DNA of 64,000 bases from Granulicella pectinivorans (GCF_900114625.1 NZ_FOZL01000001.1:2170001-2234000), one strand, 5' to 3'. Shown: positions 50,879 through 59,639, numbered from the stretch's first letter. Notes: generated from the letters alone by a model not told the origin. Made by a program: numbers and translations.

Positions 50879-52129
50879 GTGTCTAAACTCACCTCATCCT
50901 GTGCTGTTCCCTTGTACGGCGCGTCCGCCGCCTTTTTGTTGCTTGCACTTACGCTGACCGGGTGCCGCAATGTCGGGTTTCCGGATACGCCGGCCGGCTA
51001 TCGCGAGTACGCTTACGTCGCCAACAGCGGCGCGAACACGGTGTCTGTGCTCGATCTCGTGTATCTTCGCACCGATCGCACCCTGCAGGTGGGCAGCCAG
51101 CCGACGGCCCTTGCCGTCAACCCCGAGCGCAATGAGGTCTATGTCGTGAACACGACATCCGGAACCGTCTCGGTGATCGATGCAGCGGCCAACCGCGTGG
51201 CCTTTACGCTTCCCGTGCATCGCCAGCCCACGGCGATCGCCGTGGACTCCACCGGCCATCGCGCATACGTAACCAATTCAGGATCAAATTCCATCTCGGT
51301 CCTCGATCTCGATCTGCGCCGCGAGATTGCCGAGCTTCCCACGCCGGCTCAGCCCGGCTCGATCGCGCTTGCGCCCGACGGCCGTTCGCTGGTCGTCACG
51401 CATGCCTCTTCCGGAACCGTCAGCGTGTTCCATGCCATGCCGTTCGTTCCGCCTACGCTCACGGCGCCTGTTTACAAGCCCTTCGAGGCTCTCCGCGGCA
51501 TCTTCAGCGGCTGCCCGGGAGCCAGCACCCCGGTCATCCTGCCCGATTCTTCCAAGGCCTTCGTGGCATGTTCCAGCGCGCATCATGTGATGGCGTTGAA
51601 CCTCGCCGCGGCCCCCGGCACCTGGAGCGCGAAGCAGAATCCCAGCCTCATGAGTGACTTCGTCCTCACGCTGCTCGACGTCGGCAAGAGCCCCAACCAC
51701 ATCGCACTGAAGCCCGATGGCGGCGAGGTCTTCGTCTCCAACCTCGACTCCGACTCCGTCTCCGAGATCGATACGCAGTCGAACCAGGTGGGCGGCACCT
51801 ACATGATCGGCACACGGCCCACGCACGGCATCGTCAGCCGCGATAACTCCACGCTCTATGTCTCGAACTCCGGTGCCGACTCCATCGGACTGTACTCCAT
51901 CGACGATGGCAAGCTCATCTCGAGCCTCCACACCGGTTCGTCGCCCGAGGCCATGGCCTTCTCCGCCGACGAGCATCTTCTGCTCGTCCTGGATGGCCGC
52001 TCCGGAGACGTCTCCGTCATCCGCACCCAAAGCAAGCTCGGCCCCAACCTCTTTACGCTGCTGCCTGCCGGAGCTCTGCCCACTGCGATCGTCACGAAGG
52101 TCATCGGTACCCGCGCTTCGGCTCACTAG
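50879..52129 (+). CDS. YVTN-repeat beta-propeller lipoprotein
   Basis: An exported propeller with a lipobox (LTLTGC) about 27 residues after GTG 50879. Repeated blades show the YVTN pattern: EYAYVANSGANTVSVLDL, NEVYVVNTTSGTVSVIDA, HRAYVTNSGSNSISVLDL, GEVFVSNLDSDSVSEID and STLYVSNSGADSIGLYS, about seven blades in total. These proteins are surface or periplasmic scaffolds or binding proteins without known catalysis. Earlier starts (ATG 50825 or 50753) are in frame but would place the signal peptide far inside, so the GTG is preferred with moderate confidence. A very strong terminator follows. Confidence 0.82.
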   Translation: MSKLTSSCAVPLYGASAAFLLLALTLTGCRNVGFPDTPAGYREYAYVANSGANTVSVLDLVYLRTDRTLQVGSQPTALAVNPERNEVYVVNTTSGTVSVIDAAANRVAFTLPVHRQPTAIAVDSTGHRAYVTNSGSNSISVLDLDLRREIAELPTPAQPGSIALAPDGRSLVVTHASSGTVSVFHAMPFVPPTLTAPVYKPFEALRGIFSGCPGASTPVILPDSSKAFVACSSAHHVMALNLAAAPGTWSAKQNPSLMSDFVLTLLDVGKSPNHIALKPDGGEVFVSNLDSDSVSEIDTQSNQVGGTYMIGTRPTHGIVSRDNSTLYVSNSGADSIGLYSIDDGKLISSLHTGSSPEAMAFSADEHLLLVLDGRSGDVSVIRTQSKLGPNLFTLLPAGALPTAIVTKVIGTRASAH

Positions 52130-52182
52130 TCGCGTCACGTGCGGCTGAGCCTACGAAAAGCAAGACATCGCAGCGATTGAAC

Positions 52183-52228
52183 ACGGGATAAGAACAAGCA
52201 ACCGCTTGTTCTTATCCCGTTTCTCTTT
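52183..52228 (+). terminator. Very strong intrinsic terminator
   Basis: A perfect 17-bp stem (52183-52199 with 52204-52220; arms begin ACGGGATAAG and GCTTGTTC) closed by the loop AACC, then TTTCTCTTT. It ends the YVTN gene and may also serve the convergent DHA2 gene. Confidence 0.93.
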
Positions 52229-52269
52229 CCTTCGATTCCCGGTTGCGCCATGTCCTGCACGCGCGCTCT

Positions 52270-53850
52270 TTAGTGGACGGCTTCGCCGGCTGGAGCACCC
52301 TGTCCTGGCTTGTTCTTGCTCAGCAGGAAGGCACAGCAGACCATCGCGCAGGACATCCAGCAAAGCATCCGGTAGATGTCCTGGTAGCCCATCGCCGAGG
52401 CTTGCTGGTTCAGTTGCTGATACACCGTCGCCTGCGCCATCGTCGTGCCACCCGCGCCCCCACCGAACATCGTGCTTAGCGACCCAATCGTTCCGGCATA
52501 CGCCTTGCTTCCGTTCTGCATGCTCTCCGCCAAACGCTCCTGGTGGAAGAGCGAACGATTCGTCACCAAGGCTCCGGTGACAGCGATGAAGATGCTGCCG
52601 CCGACGTTCCTCACGAAGTTGATCAAGCCCGAAACCTGGTTGGACGCCTCTTTCGGCAGTCCAACGTATGCCGCATTTGTGATGGCGATAAAGCAGAAGG
52701 GAATCGGAATCATCTGGATCACGCGCAGGAACGAAGCCTCACCGAAGCTCATATCGAGCGTGATGTGCGTCGACACGTAGTAGTAGGCGATCGCGAAGAA
52801 CGTGAAGCCCAGCGCGGCCAGATTCCTCGCGGCAAACTTGCCCGTCGCAATACCCGCCATCGGCATCACGATCACCAGCGCAATTCCTCCCGCCGTAAGC
52901 GCCATGCCGGCATTGGTCGCGGTGTAGCCCAGCAACTGCTGTAGGAACTGCGGCTGCAGCACGGTCGCCGCGTTCAGCACGCCGCCCACCAGCATCATCA
53001 GCAGGCAGCAAATCGCGAAGTTCTTGAACTTGAACAGTTTCAGGTTCATGATCGGATTTTTGTGCTTCCACTCCCACCAGATCAGCCCCACGATGCCGAC
53101 GACGAACATGGCTGCGAAGAAGCAGATGAAGCGTGACTGGAACCAGTCGTTCTCTTCGCCCTTGTCGAGCGCGATCTGCAAACCGCCCATTGCCATGGTC
53201 AGCAGAGCCAGCCCGATGTAGTCCAACTTGAAGAAGTTCTTGCGGTCGGCCTTGATCCACGGCGGATCCTGCACCAGCCGGCTCGTCAGCACGAACGCCA
53301 GGATACCCACCGGAATGTTGATGTAGAAGATCCAGCGCCAGGAGTAGTTGTCGGTGATCCATCCACCGATGGTCGGCCCGACGGAGGGGGCCAGCACGGC
53401 CACAAGCCCATACAGCGCAAAGGCCTGCCCGCGCTTCTTCTCTTCGAAGCTGTCGGCCATGATGGCCTGTGCCATCGGCTGTAGACCGCCGCCGCCGATG
53501 CCCTGGAACACGCGGCAGATCAGCAGAATCGGCAGTGACGGCGCGATGCCGCACAGGAAGCTTGAAATCGTAAAGATGACGATGCACATCATGAAGAAGT
53601 TGCGGCGGCCAAGCACCGAAGATGCCCATCCGCCCACCGGCAAAATGATGGCGTTGGCAACGAGGTAGCTGGTCAGCACCCACGTTCCCTGGTCCGTACT
53701 CGCGCCCAGATTACCCGCGATGTGCGGCAGTGCGACATTGGCGATTGAGGTGTCGAGCACCTCCATGAACGCAGCCAGCGCCACGGTCGCGGCAATCAGC
53801 CAGGGATTGGCCTGTGGTTTCCAGTCTTGGTGTGCTGCGTCCGCGGCCAA
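52270..53850 (-). CDS. DHA2-family drug:H+ antiporter (EmrB/QacA-like MFS)
   Basis: A 526-residue, 14-segment MFS exporter. Signatures: FMEVLDTSIANVALPHIAG (DHA2 motif D1 in helix 1), GWASSVLGRRNFFM (motif A), RVFQGIGGGGLQPMAQ (motif B) and LAPSVGPTIGGWI (motif C of antiporters). EmrB usually works with an EmrA adaptor and TolC; neither is next to it, so it may act alone or with distant partners. It is convergent with the YVTN gene and precedes the ccm group on the same strand without obvious coupling. Confidence 0.93.
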   Translation of the reverse strand: MAADAAHQDWKPQANPWLIAATVALAAFMEVLDTSIANVALPHIAGNLGASTDQGTWVLTSYLVANAIILPVGGWASSVLGRRNFFMMCIVIFTISSFLCGIAPSLPILLICRVFQGIGGGGLQPMAQAIMADSFEEKKRGQAFALYGLVAVLAPSVGPTIGGWITDNYSWRWIFYINIPVGILAFVLTSRLVQDPPWIKADRKNFFKLDYIGLALLTMAMGGLQIALDKGEENDWFQSRFICFFAAMFVVGIVGLIWWEWKHKNPIMNLKLFKFKNFAICCLLMMLVGGVLNAATVLQPQFLQQLLGYTATNAGMALTAGGIALVIVMPMAGIATGKFAARNLAALGFTFFAIAYYYVSTHITLDMSFGEASFLRVIQMIPIPFCFIAITNAAYVGLPKEASNQVSGLINFVRNVGGSIFIAVTGALVTNRSLFHQERLAESMQNGSKAYAGTIGSLSTMFGGGAGGTTMAQATVYQQLNQQASAMGYQDIYRMLCWMSCAMVCCAFLLSKNKPGQGAPAGEAVH

Positions 53851-53938
53851 TCGTTATCTCCCATGCCTGTGGAATCGATCCCTGATCCATGCAGAAACTA
53901 CAGTGTATGGATGATCTTCGAGCGCCGATGGATGCTAC

Positions 53939-54625
53939 TTACTCCGCATTCACCACGGTCTCGAACAGTAAAAGGCACAGAATCGTGAAGATAATGTCGT
54001 ATCCGCCCAACATCCGGATCCAGAGCAGGGGATTGAAGCCCTCGTCGCCGGTCATGACACCCGCGCTCGCGTTGATCATACCCAGCAGCGCCGGCAGCGA
54101 AATAGGGAAGAGAATCAACGGAAGCAGCAGCTCCCTGTTCCTCGTTCGCAGCCCGAGCGCCGCGAAAAATGTGCCGTTGCAGAGCAAAGCCCACGTTCCC
54201 AGTGGAAGAATCAGCGCAAACAGCCTCACGTCGCCCAGCGGATGCAGGTTGTAGAAGATGATGAACAGCGGCGCCAGCACCACCTCGATGACGCCCACAA
54301 ACAGCAGGTTCGCCAGCACCTTGCCCAGAAACAGCGCTGAAGCCGGCGAGGGCGCCATCCTCTGCGCTTCGAGCACCGAGTTCCTCTGCTCGCGTGTCCA
54401 TGTCTGGTTCAGCGCGGTCGTCGAAGCAAAGAGGATCGCTACCCACAGGATGCCGCCCGAGATCTGTCGTGCCAGCGTCGGATTCGCCGTGGGATCGAAG
54501 GCCAGCGAGAACACCACGACCACCAGCAGCGCAAAGAAAAGCATCCCATTGATCGCATCGCGCGATCGCCACTCGATCCGAAGGTCTTTCTGCAGATGCT
54601 GCCAGACATGCCGCCAATAACTCAT
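53939..54625 (-). CDS. ccmB: Heme exporter CcmB
   Basis: A 228-residue six-helix membrane protein, the permease partner of CcmA in System I cytochrome c maturation. Typical segments are LQKDLRIEWRSRDAINGMLFF, SGGILWVAILFASTTALNQTW, LEAQRMAPSPASALFLGKV and LILFPISLPALLGMINA (read in parts). The start overlaps the ybaK-like stop by 4 bases (ATGA). It is the last gene of the ccmE-ccmA-ybaK-ccmB run. Confidence 0.93.
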   Translation of the reverse strand: MSYWRHVWQHLQKDLRIEWRSRDAINGMLFFALLVVVVFSLAFDPTANPTLARQISGGILWVAILFASTTALNQTWTREQRNSVLEAQRMAPSPASALFLGKVLANLLFVGVIEVVLAPLFIIFYNLHPLGDVRLFALILPLGTWALLCNGTFFAALGLRTRNRELLLPLILFPISLPALLGMINASAGVMTGDEGFNPLLWIRMLGGYDIIFTILCLLLFETVVNAE

Positions 54626-55119
54626 CGCACGACCGCCTTGGTCAGGTCCGCGACCTCGGCCTCCGCCGCCCGCAGGTAGTCCACGGGCGCCAGGATGATC
54701 TGCAACCCACGCAATCCTGCCGAGACACTGATCGCGTCATGCAACTCGATCGTCTCGTCCGCATACGCAGGGAAGGCCTTCTTCGCGCCCATCACGGTCA
54801 CGCCGCCGCGAATGTAGCCCGTCAAAGGCTCGACATCCTTCAGCGACGCCAGCTCGACCTTCTTCACGCCAGCCGCGAGCGCCAGTTTCTTCAAATCCAG
54901 TTCATCGTCGCCCGGGATCACCGCAAAGAAATGTTCCCCCGTGGGAGCGACCGTCAGCAGCGTCTTGAACACCTGCTCCACCGGCATCCCGATCTTGCGT
55001 GCCACGTTCGGAGCCGAGAGGTCTTCGAGATCGACCTCGTACGGTCTCAGCTCATACGCGATCTTCAGCCCATCGAGGATCCGTGCCGCATTCGTCTTGG
55101 CTGGTGCCGCATGCTTCAT
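54622..55119 (-). CDS. ybaK: YbaK/EbsC-type Cys-tRNA(Pro) deacylase
   Basis: A 165-residue YbaK/ProX-domain protein that hydrolyses mischarged Cys-tRNA(Pro). The core includes KTLLTVAPTGEHFFAVIPGDDELDLKKLA (in parts), AGVKKVELA, the loop GYIRGGVTVMGAKK and ETIELHDAISVSAGLRGLQI, all typical of the Cys-tRNA(Pro)-specific branch. It is inserted between ccmA and ccmB with 4-base ATGA overlaps on both sides, an unusual place: both flanking proteins form one ABC complex. Whether this reflects cysteine or thiol chemistry or mere convenience is unknown. Confidence 0.9.
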   Translation of the reverse strand: MKHAAPAKTNAARILDGLKIAYELRPYEVDLEDLSAPNVARKIGMPVEQVFKTLLTVAPTGEHFFAVIPGDDELDLKKLALAAGVKKVELASLKDVEPLTGYIRGGVTVMGAKKAFPAYADETIELHDAISVSAGLRGLQIILAPVDYLRAAEAEVADLTKAVVR

Positions 55120-55832
55120 GCGAGCTGCCCGCCCGCCAGCGTCAGCGTCGTATCCGCGAGCTCGGCTGCGAGTGCTGCCTGGTGCGTCGTTAGCAGAATC
55201 GTCCTCTTGCCTCCGCCCGCCACCGGCCACGTTCTGAAGTCCGCTAACAGATCGACCATCTGCTTCGCGCTGCCGACATCGAGGTTCGAGAACGGCTCGT
55301 CCAGCAACAGAATCTCGGGGTCCGACTGCAAAACCCGCGCCAGCGAAGTTCTCTGCCGCATACCCTGCGAGTACTGCCCGACGGGTCGCGTCAGGTGCGG
55401 ATCAAGCCCCACCGCTCGCAGCGCCATCTCCGGATTTCCCACGCACGCACACCCACCGTCGCGATGCAGCCCCGCAAAGTATTGCAGGTTTTCCATTGCG
55501 GAAAGCTCGTCGTACAGCATCGGTGCGTGGCTCATGTAGGCCATCTTCTGGCGTTGCGCCTGAGGCGTCTTGCCCATTACCTCGACGGACCCGCGCGTTG
55601 GGGCAATCAGCCCCGCAACCAGCCGCAACAGCGTCGATTTCCCCGCGCCGTTCTCACCCAGAAGCATCGTGCAGGATCCCTGCGGAAACGTCACCGAAAG
55701 ATTCCGCAACACCGCATAGGAGCCAAAAATCTTGGAGCACGAGATCAGAGCCGCAGCCGCCGGTGTAACGTCGGTCTGGGCTTTCTTCATCCCGGAGGCG
55801 GCCATCGCGCAGTACGTCGTCGCCTCGCCCAT
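55116..55832 (-). CDS. ccmA: Heme exporter ATP-binding protein CcmA
   Basis: A 238-residue ABC ATPase: Walker A GENGAGKSTLLRL (about residue 59), signature YSQGMRQRTSLARV (the CcmA form of LSGGQ), Walker B EILLLDEPFSNLD and switch His in LLTTHQAAL. CcmAB hydrolyses ATP to free heme-loaded CcmE from CcmC. An unusual insert, RDGGCACVGNP, sits in the helical subdomain. The first 14 residues may be dispensable, as an internal ATG (GMKKAQTD) would also fit. It overlaps ybaK downstream by 4 bases and follows ccmE after 9. Confidence 0.93.
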   Translation of the reverse strand: MGEATTYCAMAASGMKKAQTDVTPAAAALISCSKIFGSYAVLRNLSVTFPQGSCTMLLGENGAGKSTLLRLVAGLIAPTRGSVEVMGKTPQAQRQKMAYMSHAPMLYDELSAMENLQYFAGLHRDGGCACVGNPEMALRAVGLDPHLTRPVGQYSQGMRQRTSLARVLQSDPEILLLDEPFSNLDVGSAKQMVDLLADFRTWPVAGGGKRTILLTTHQAALAAELADTTLTLAGGQLA

Positions 55833-55841
55833 AGATCTCTC

Positions 55842-56300
55842 TTAGCGAGCCACAGGCAGCGATGCCGCCGTGGTCGTGGGCTTCGCGCCCGGCGTCGCAC
55901 CCGGTGCCGGCGCATACTTTGAAGCGCACTTGGCCTGAAGCTGCGTGGCGTGGAAGACACCATCGTGCCCGTACATGCCTACCGCCAGTGCTTGCGCATC
56001 GTCCTTGAAGGTGTCCGGAGGCGGTTCCATTCCCTGATAGTTCACCGTCAGCACCTTGCCCTGTTCCAGGAGCTGGAAGGTGGCATTGGTCCCGTTGCGG
56101 TGAATGCTCCCCGGTGCGACGTTACCCGCCACGCGCAGATGTCGGGTGTACGCCTTGTTCCCCATCGAGTTCAGCTCGCCAATGGTCACGTAGTACTGCT
56201 TCGTGTCCTGCACTCCGGTAAACGTCAGGTATCCGACGGTTGCCAGAATGACCGCTACAGCCGCGATAATCTTTTTGGGTAGTGGAGCCGCATTTGCCAT
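55842..56300 (-). CDS. ccmE: Heme chaperone CcmE, Cys-x3-Tyr variant
   Basis: A 152-residue periplasmic heme chaperone with one N-terminal membrane anchor (about 9-29) and an OB-fold (RVAGNVAPGSIHRNG, LTVNYQGMEPPPDTF, ALAVGMYGHDGVFHATQL). In classical CcmE the heme-binding site is HxxxY; here the matching position reads C125-A-S-K-Y129. The CxxxY form is known from some archaea and sulfate reducers and defines System I*, which lacks CcmH. A Pro/Thr/Ala-rich tail follows. The neighbours ccmA, ccmB and ccmC confirm the pathway; no ccmF, ccmG or ccmH lies in the window. Confidence 0.92.
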   Translation of the reverse strand: MANAAPLPKKIIAAVAVILATVGYLTFTGVQDTKQYYVTIGELNSMGNKAYTRHLRVAGNVAPGSIHRNGTNATFQLLEQGKVLTVNYQGMEPPPDTFKDDAQALAVGMYGHDGVFHATQLQAKCASKYAPAPGATPGAKPTTTAASLPVAR

Positions 56301-56333
56301 CGTTACCAGTGTAGAGGCCTGCGGCCAGGGGGG

Positions 56334-57107
56334 TCAACGCGGCAGCAGGACATCCGGCAGGCACTCAAACCCTGGACGGGCAAACAAATATCCCTGCATC
56401 AGCCTGACGCCGCATGCCTTCAGCGCCTCGAACTCCTCCACCGTCTCCACCCCTTCGGCCACCAGCTCGCTTCCCAACTCCTCAGCCAGCCGCACCATCG
56501 TCTTTAGAATGAGGAGGGCCGTCGGACGGTTGGGCAGATCGCGCGTCAGCTCCATATCCAGCTTGATGATGTCGGTTGGAAAATCCGCCAGCAGGTTCAG
56601 ACCGCTGTGTCCCGCGCCAAAGTCGTCCAGCGCCACCTTGAAGCCGAGGCGCCGGTACTCCGCGACGATTCCTCGCAGATGCGCCCGGTCCTGGACCTGC
56701 TCCGTCTCGGTAATCTCGAAGATCAGCAGATTGCAGGGAAAGCCCACCCGCGTCGAGGTCTCCAGTGTCAGTTGAATGCACGACGACGGGCTATACACCG
56801 CCCCCGGCATAAAGTTGATCGATAAAAGCGCACCGGTCGCCGCCAGATTGAGCTTCGCCGCCAGCGAAATCGCCTTCACCCTGCAGTTCTGATCGAACTG
56901 GTAGCGATTTTCCTCCGTCACCTGCTGGAGAATCGTGTGCGCTCCCTCGCCCTTCGTTCCGCGGACAAGCGCTTCATAGGCATACACCGTACCGCTGGCG
57001 ACATCCACGATCGGCTGAAAAGCCATGCTGAAATCGAAGGGGGCCTGCACTCCATCCTTGCACGCCCCGCATCGTGGCTGGTTCGGCGGTTGCCCCATCA
57101 CCATCAT
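56334..57107 (-). CDS. Stand-alone EAL-domain c-di-GMP phosphodiesterase
   Basis: A 257-residue protein consisting of a single EAL domain. Metal and catalytic motifs are intact: YEALVRG (the EAL motif itself), SINFMP (Asn), FEITE, VALDDFGAGHSGLN (DDFG), KLDMEL (Lys) and AEGVETVEE, then the C-terminal MQGYLFARP. A short N-terminal stretch with CGAC may bind metal or form a disulfide. No sensor or GGDEF domain is fused. GAGGG precedes the ATG. It likely degrades c-di-GMP to pGpG in the cytoplasm. Confidence 0.93.
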   Translation of the reverse strand: MMVMGQPPNQPRCGACKDGVQAPFDFSMAFQPIVDVASGTVYAYEALVRGTKGEGAHTILQQVTEENRYQFDQNCRVKAISLAAKLNLAATGALLSINFMPGAVYSPSSCIQLTLETSTRVGFPCNLLIFEITETEQVQDRAHLRGIVAEYRRLGFKVALDDFGAGHSGLNLLADFPTDIIKLDMELTRDLPNRPTALLILKTMVRLAEELGSELVAEGVETVEEFEALKACGVRLMQGYLFARPGFECLPDVLLPR

Positions 57108-57208
57108 GCTTCCCTCTCACAGCAAGTTGTTTGCGACGTCAACCCAGGTTCATCCACAATCATCCTAGCCGCTTAACGTTGGATAGGAAAATCTTCCTCA
57201 AGCGTGAA

Positions 57209-57252
57209 AGCACCATGGGTAGGCTGATTGCAATCGGCCTACCCATAGTGCT
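57209..57252 (-). terminator. Hairpin downstream of the DUF892 gene
   Basis: ATGGGTAGGC (57215-57224) pairs with GCCTACCCAT (57237-57246), extended outward by AGCAC / GTGCT and inward by GATT / AATC, nearly continuous over 44 bases. It lies about 20 bases past the stop on the minus strand, with a short U-rich stretch after it. Confidence 0.75.
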
Positions 57253-57270
57253 GTGGGGTCGAAAAACGGT

Positions 57271-57792
57271 CTAGCGGTACGCCGGTACCGCCACGTCCGC
57301 CTCGCGGTTCACGCGCGTCGAAAGCGCCGTCAGCAGGCGATCCGCCTTGATCTCGTCGGCTTCAATGGACTCCAGAATCGAGACATCGTTCGAAAGGCCA
57401 AGAAGCCTCGCCCAGGCCTTGAGCGTGCCGTACACCGCAATCTCGTGGTGTTCCACCTCCTGCGCGCCTGCAATCAGCGCAATGTCCAGCACGGAGGGAT
57501 CGGTGACGTCGGTGATGGTGTCGGCTGCGCTCGTCGCCAGGGCGTCGATCACCTTGCAGGTGCTCGTCTTTACCTCACCCGTGTTGCGTTCCAACAGGCC
57601 CTGCACCTTGCTGACGTGGATCTTGGTCTCTTCAAGGTGGTTCTGCAGCGCCACCGACAGGTCGATGTCGCTTGCATGCTCCACCATCTTCGGCAGAGCC
57701 TTGACGATCTTGCGTTCCATATCCAGCGCTTTTTCAAGATGCGTCGTGTAAAGCGTGCGAAAGTCTTCGATGTTCGCAGAGAAAATCTTCAT
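57271..57792 (-). CDS. DUF892 (YciE/YciF) ferritin-like protein
   Basis: A 173-residue all-helical protein of the YciF/YciE family, a ferritin-like four-helix bundle linked to stress responses. Family features are EDFRTLYTTHLEKALDMERKIVKALPKM (in parts), HLEETKIHVSKVQGLLE and AGAQEVEHHEIAVYGTL, whose Glu and His residues form the predicted di-metal site. The exact function of the family is not established. No neighbour explains its role. AGGA lies a few bases before the ATG. Confidence 0.9.
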   Translation of the reverse strand: MKIFSANIEDFRTLYTTHLEKALDMERKIVKALPKMVEHASDIDLSVALQNHLEETKIHVSKVQGLLERNTGEVKTSTCKVIDALATSAADTITDVTDPSVLDIALIAGAQEVEHHEIAVYGTLKAWARLLGLSNDVSILESIEADEIKADRLLTALSTRVNREADVAVPAYR

Positions 57793-58078
57793 AGGAATCT
57801 CCTGACAATCCTGGTCCGGTCTGGGGTTGTTCGTTCGGTTGTGCGGTTAGCGTCACCGTGCGGCGCTCGGTTCGAGCAAGCGCGGCGCCATCGTTCAAGC
57901 GCCCCTGAAGCGGAAGCGGCTGCATCTGGCCTGCGTTCTCCGCGTTCTGCATGGTCTGATGCAGGCTCGCTCCGCTGGGTAGCCAGCCCCCGCCGCGCGT
58001 ATACTCAAGCGATAGAACTTCGTTGACCGAGTCACAAAATCTTGCCAACGAATCGAATGAGCAGGAGGAATAAGGCGC
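57793..58078. other. Leader region of thiC without a recognisable TPP riboswitch
   Basis: Divergent gap between the DUF892 gene and thiC. I looked for the TPP riboswitch core (CTGAGA and the ACCTGATCTGGATAATGCCAGCG-like region) on the plus strand and did not find it. No small gene is supported. Confidence 0.45.
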
Positions 58079-59563
58079 ATGAGCGGTACGGAAAACGGAC
58101 ACAACGGCAACGGCCACGCAACGAACGGAAACGGATACAGGGTTCCCACCGGCCGCGCCGAATGGATCGTCAAGCGCAAGGCTGAGGCCGCACGCACCGG
58201 CGACACCAACATGAGCCAGATGCACTTCGCTCGCAAAGGCCTCATCACCGAAGAGATGGCCTACATTGCTCTCAAGGAAAAGATCGCCCCCGAGCTCATC
58301 CGGTCTGAAGTCGCCAAAGGAACCATGATCATCCCGGCGAACATCAACCACGTCGAGTTAGAGCCCATGGCCATCGGCGTCGAGTCGCTCTGCAAGATCA
58401 ACGCCAACATCGGCAACTCCGCCCTCGTCTCGAACGTCGACGAAGAGCTCCGCAAGCTGCACACAGCCGTCCACTACGGCGCGGACACCGTCATGGATCT
58501 GTCCACCGGCGGCGACATCCCCATGATCCGCGAGGCCATCCTGCGCCACTCACCCGTGCCCATCGGCACCGTGCCGCTGTATGAGGCGCTCTCCCGCGTC
58601 AAGAAGGTCGAAGACCTCAACATCGATCTGTACCTCGAGGTCATCGAGGAGCAGGCGCAGCAGGGTGTCGACTACTTCACCATCCACGCCGGCGTCCTCA
58701 TCGAGTACGTGCCGCTCGTCTCCAAGCGCATCACCGGGATCGTCAGCCGTGGCGGCGCCATCATGGCCCAGTGGATGACCTCGCACCACAAGCAGAACTT
58801 CCTCTACGAGCACTTCGACCGCATCACCAAGATCATGGCGAAGTACGACGTCAGCTACTCGCTCGGCGACGGCCTCCGTCCCGGCTCCGTGGCCGACGCC
58901 TCCGACGAGGCGCAGTTTGCAGAACTCAAGACCCTCGGCGAGCTCACACGCCACGCCTGGAAGTCCGACGTACAGGTGATGATCGAAGGCCCCGGCCACG
59001 TCCCCATGGACAAGATCAAGGAGCAGGTCGACAAGGAAGTTGAGCTCTGCGACGGCGCTCCGTTCTACGTGCTCGGACCCCTCGTCACCGACATCGCCCC
59101 CGGCTACGACCACATCACCTCCGCCATTGGCGCGGCGATGATCGGCTGGCACGGCGCGGCCATGCTCTGCTACGTCACACCCAAGGAGCACCTCGGTTTG
59201 CCCAACGAGAAGGACGTCAAGGACGGCATCATCGCCTACAAGATCGCCGCTCACGCCGCCGACATCGCGCGCCATCGTCCCGGCGCGCGTGACCGCGACG
59301 ACGCCATCTCCCACGCCCGCTACACCTTCGATTGGGACAAACAGTTCGCCCTCTCGCTCGATCCCGAAACGGCCCGCGCGATGCACGACGAAACGCTCCC
59401 CGACGACTACTACAAGGAAGCGGCCTTCTGCTCCATGTGCGGTCCGAAGTTCTGCTCGATGAACTGGTCCTCGAAGGTCGATAAGTTCAACGAGAGCGAG
59501 TACGGCCTCAAGAAGCCCGACCTCACCCAGATCGTCACCGAACAGATGGCGATGCGCAGCTAG
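58079..59563 (+). CDS. thiC: Phosphomethylpyrimidine synthase
   Basis: ThiC is a radical SAM enzyme that rearranges aminoimidazole ribotide into the thiamine pyrimidine. The 494-residue chain shows NINHVELEPMAIG, NIGNSALVS, MDLSTGGDIP, TIHAGVL, SRGGAIMAQW, IEGPGHVPMDKI, LGPLVTDIAPGYDHI and the C-terminal CxxCx4C cluster motif as CSMCGPKFC. An N-terminal Asn/Gly/His-rich stretch of about 20 residues precedes the conserved part. The shorter form, without the long N-terminal domain of E. coli ThiC, is common. AGGAGG is 10 bases before the ATG. Confidence 0.97.
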   Translation: MSGTENGHNGNGHATNGNGYRVPTGRAEWIVKRKAEAARTGDTNMSQMHFARKGLITEEMAYIALKEKIAPELIRSEVAKGTMIIPANINHVELEPMAIGVESLCKINANIGNSALVSNVDEELRKLHTAVHYGADTVMDLSTGGDIPMIREAILRHSPVPIGTVPLYEALSRVKKVEDLNIDLYLEVIEEQAQQGVDYFTIHAGVLIEYVPLVSKRITGIVSRGGAIMAQWMTSHHKQNFLYEHFDRITKIMAKYDVSYSLGDGLRPGSVADASDEAQFAELKTLGELTRHAWKSDVQVMIEGPGHVPMDKIKEQVDKEVELCDGAPFYVLGPLVTDIAPGYDHITSAIGAAMIGWHGAAMLCYVTPKEHLGLPNEKDVKDGIIAYKIAAHAADIARHRPGARDRDDAISHARYTFDWDKQFALSLDPETARAMHDETLPDDYYKEAAFCSMCGPKFCSMNWSSKVDKFNESEYGLKKPDLTQIVTEQMAMRS

Positions 59564-59593
59564 TTCTATGTGCTCCTGAATCAGTAACAAGCA

Positions 59594-59627
59594 AAAGAGG
59601 CCGCATCCCCTGGGATGCGGCCTCTTT
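59594..59627. terminator. Bidirectional terminator after thiC
   Basis: A 16-bp perfect stem AAAGAGGCCGCATCCC (59594-59609) / GGGATGCGGCCTCTTT (59612-59627). It ends thiC and, on the other strand, the small-gene cluster whose last stop is at 59640. Confidence 0.93.
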
Positions 59628-59639
59628 GTCGATCTAAAG

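Noticed and set aside
57793..58078. TPP riboswitch upstream of thiC
   Set aside because: Expected because thiC is often so regulated, but the conserved core was not found on the plus strand.
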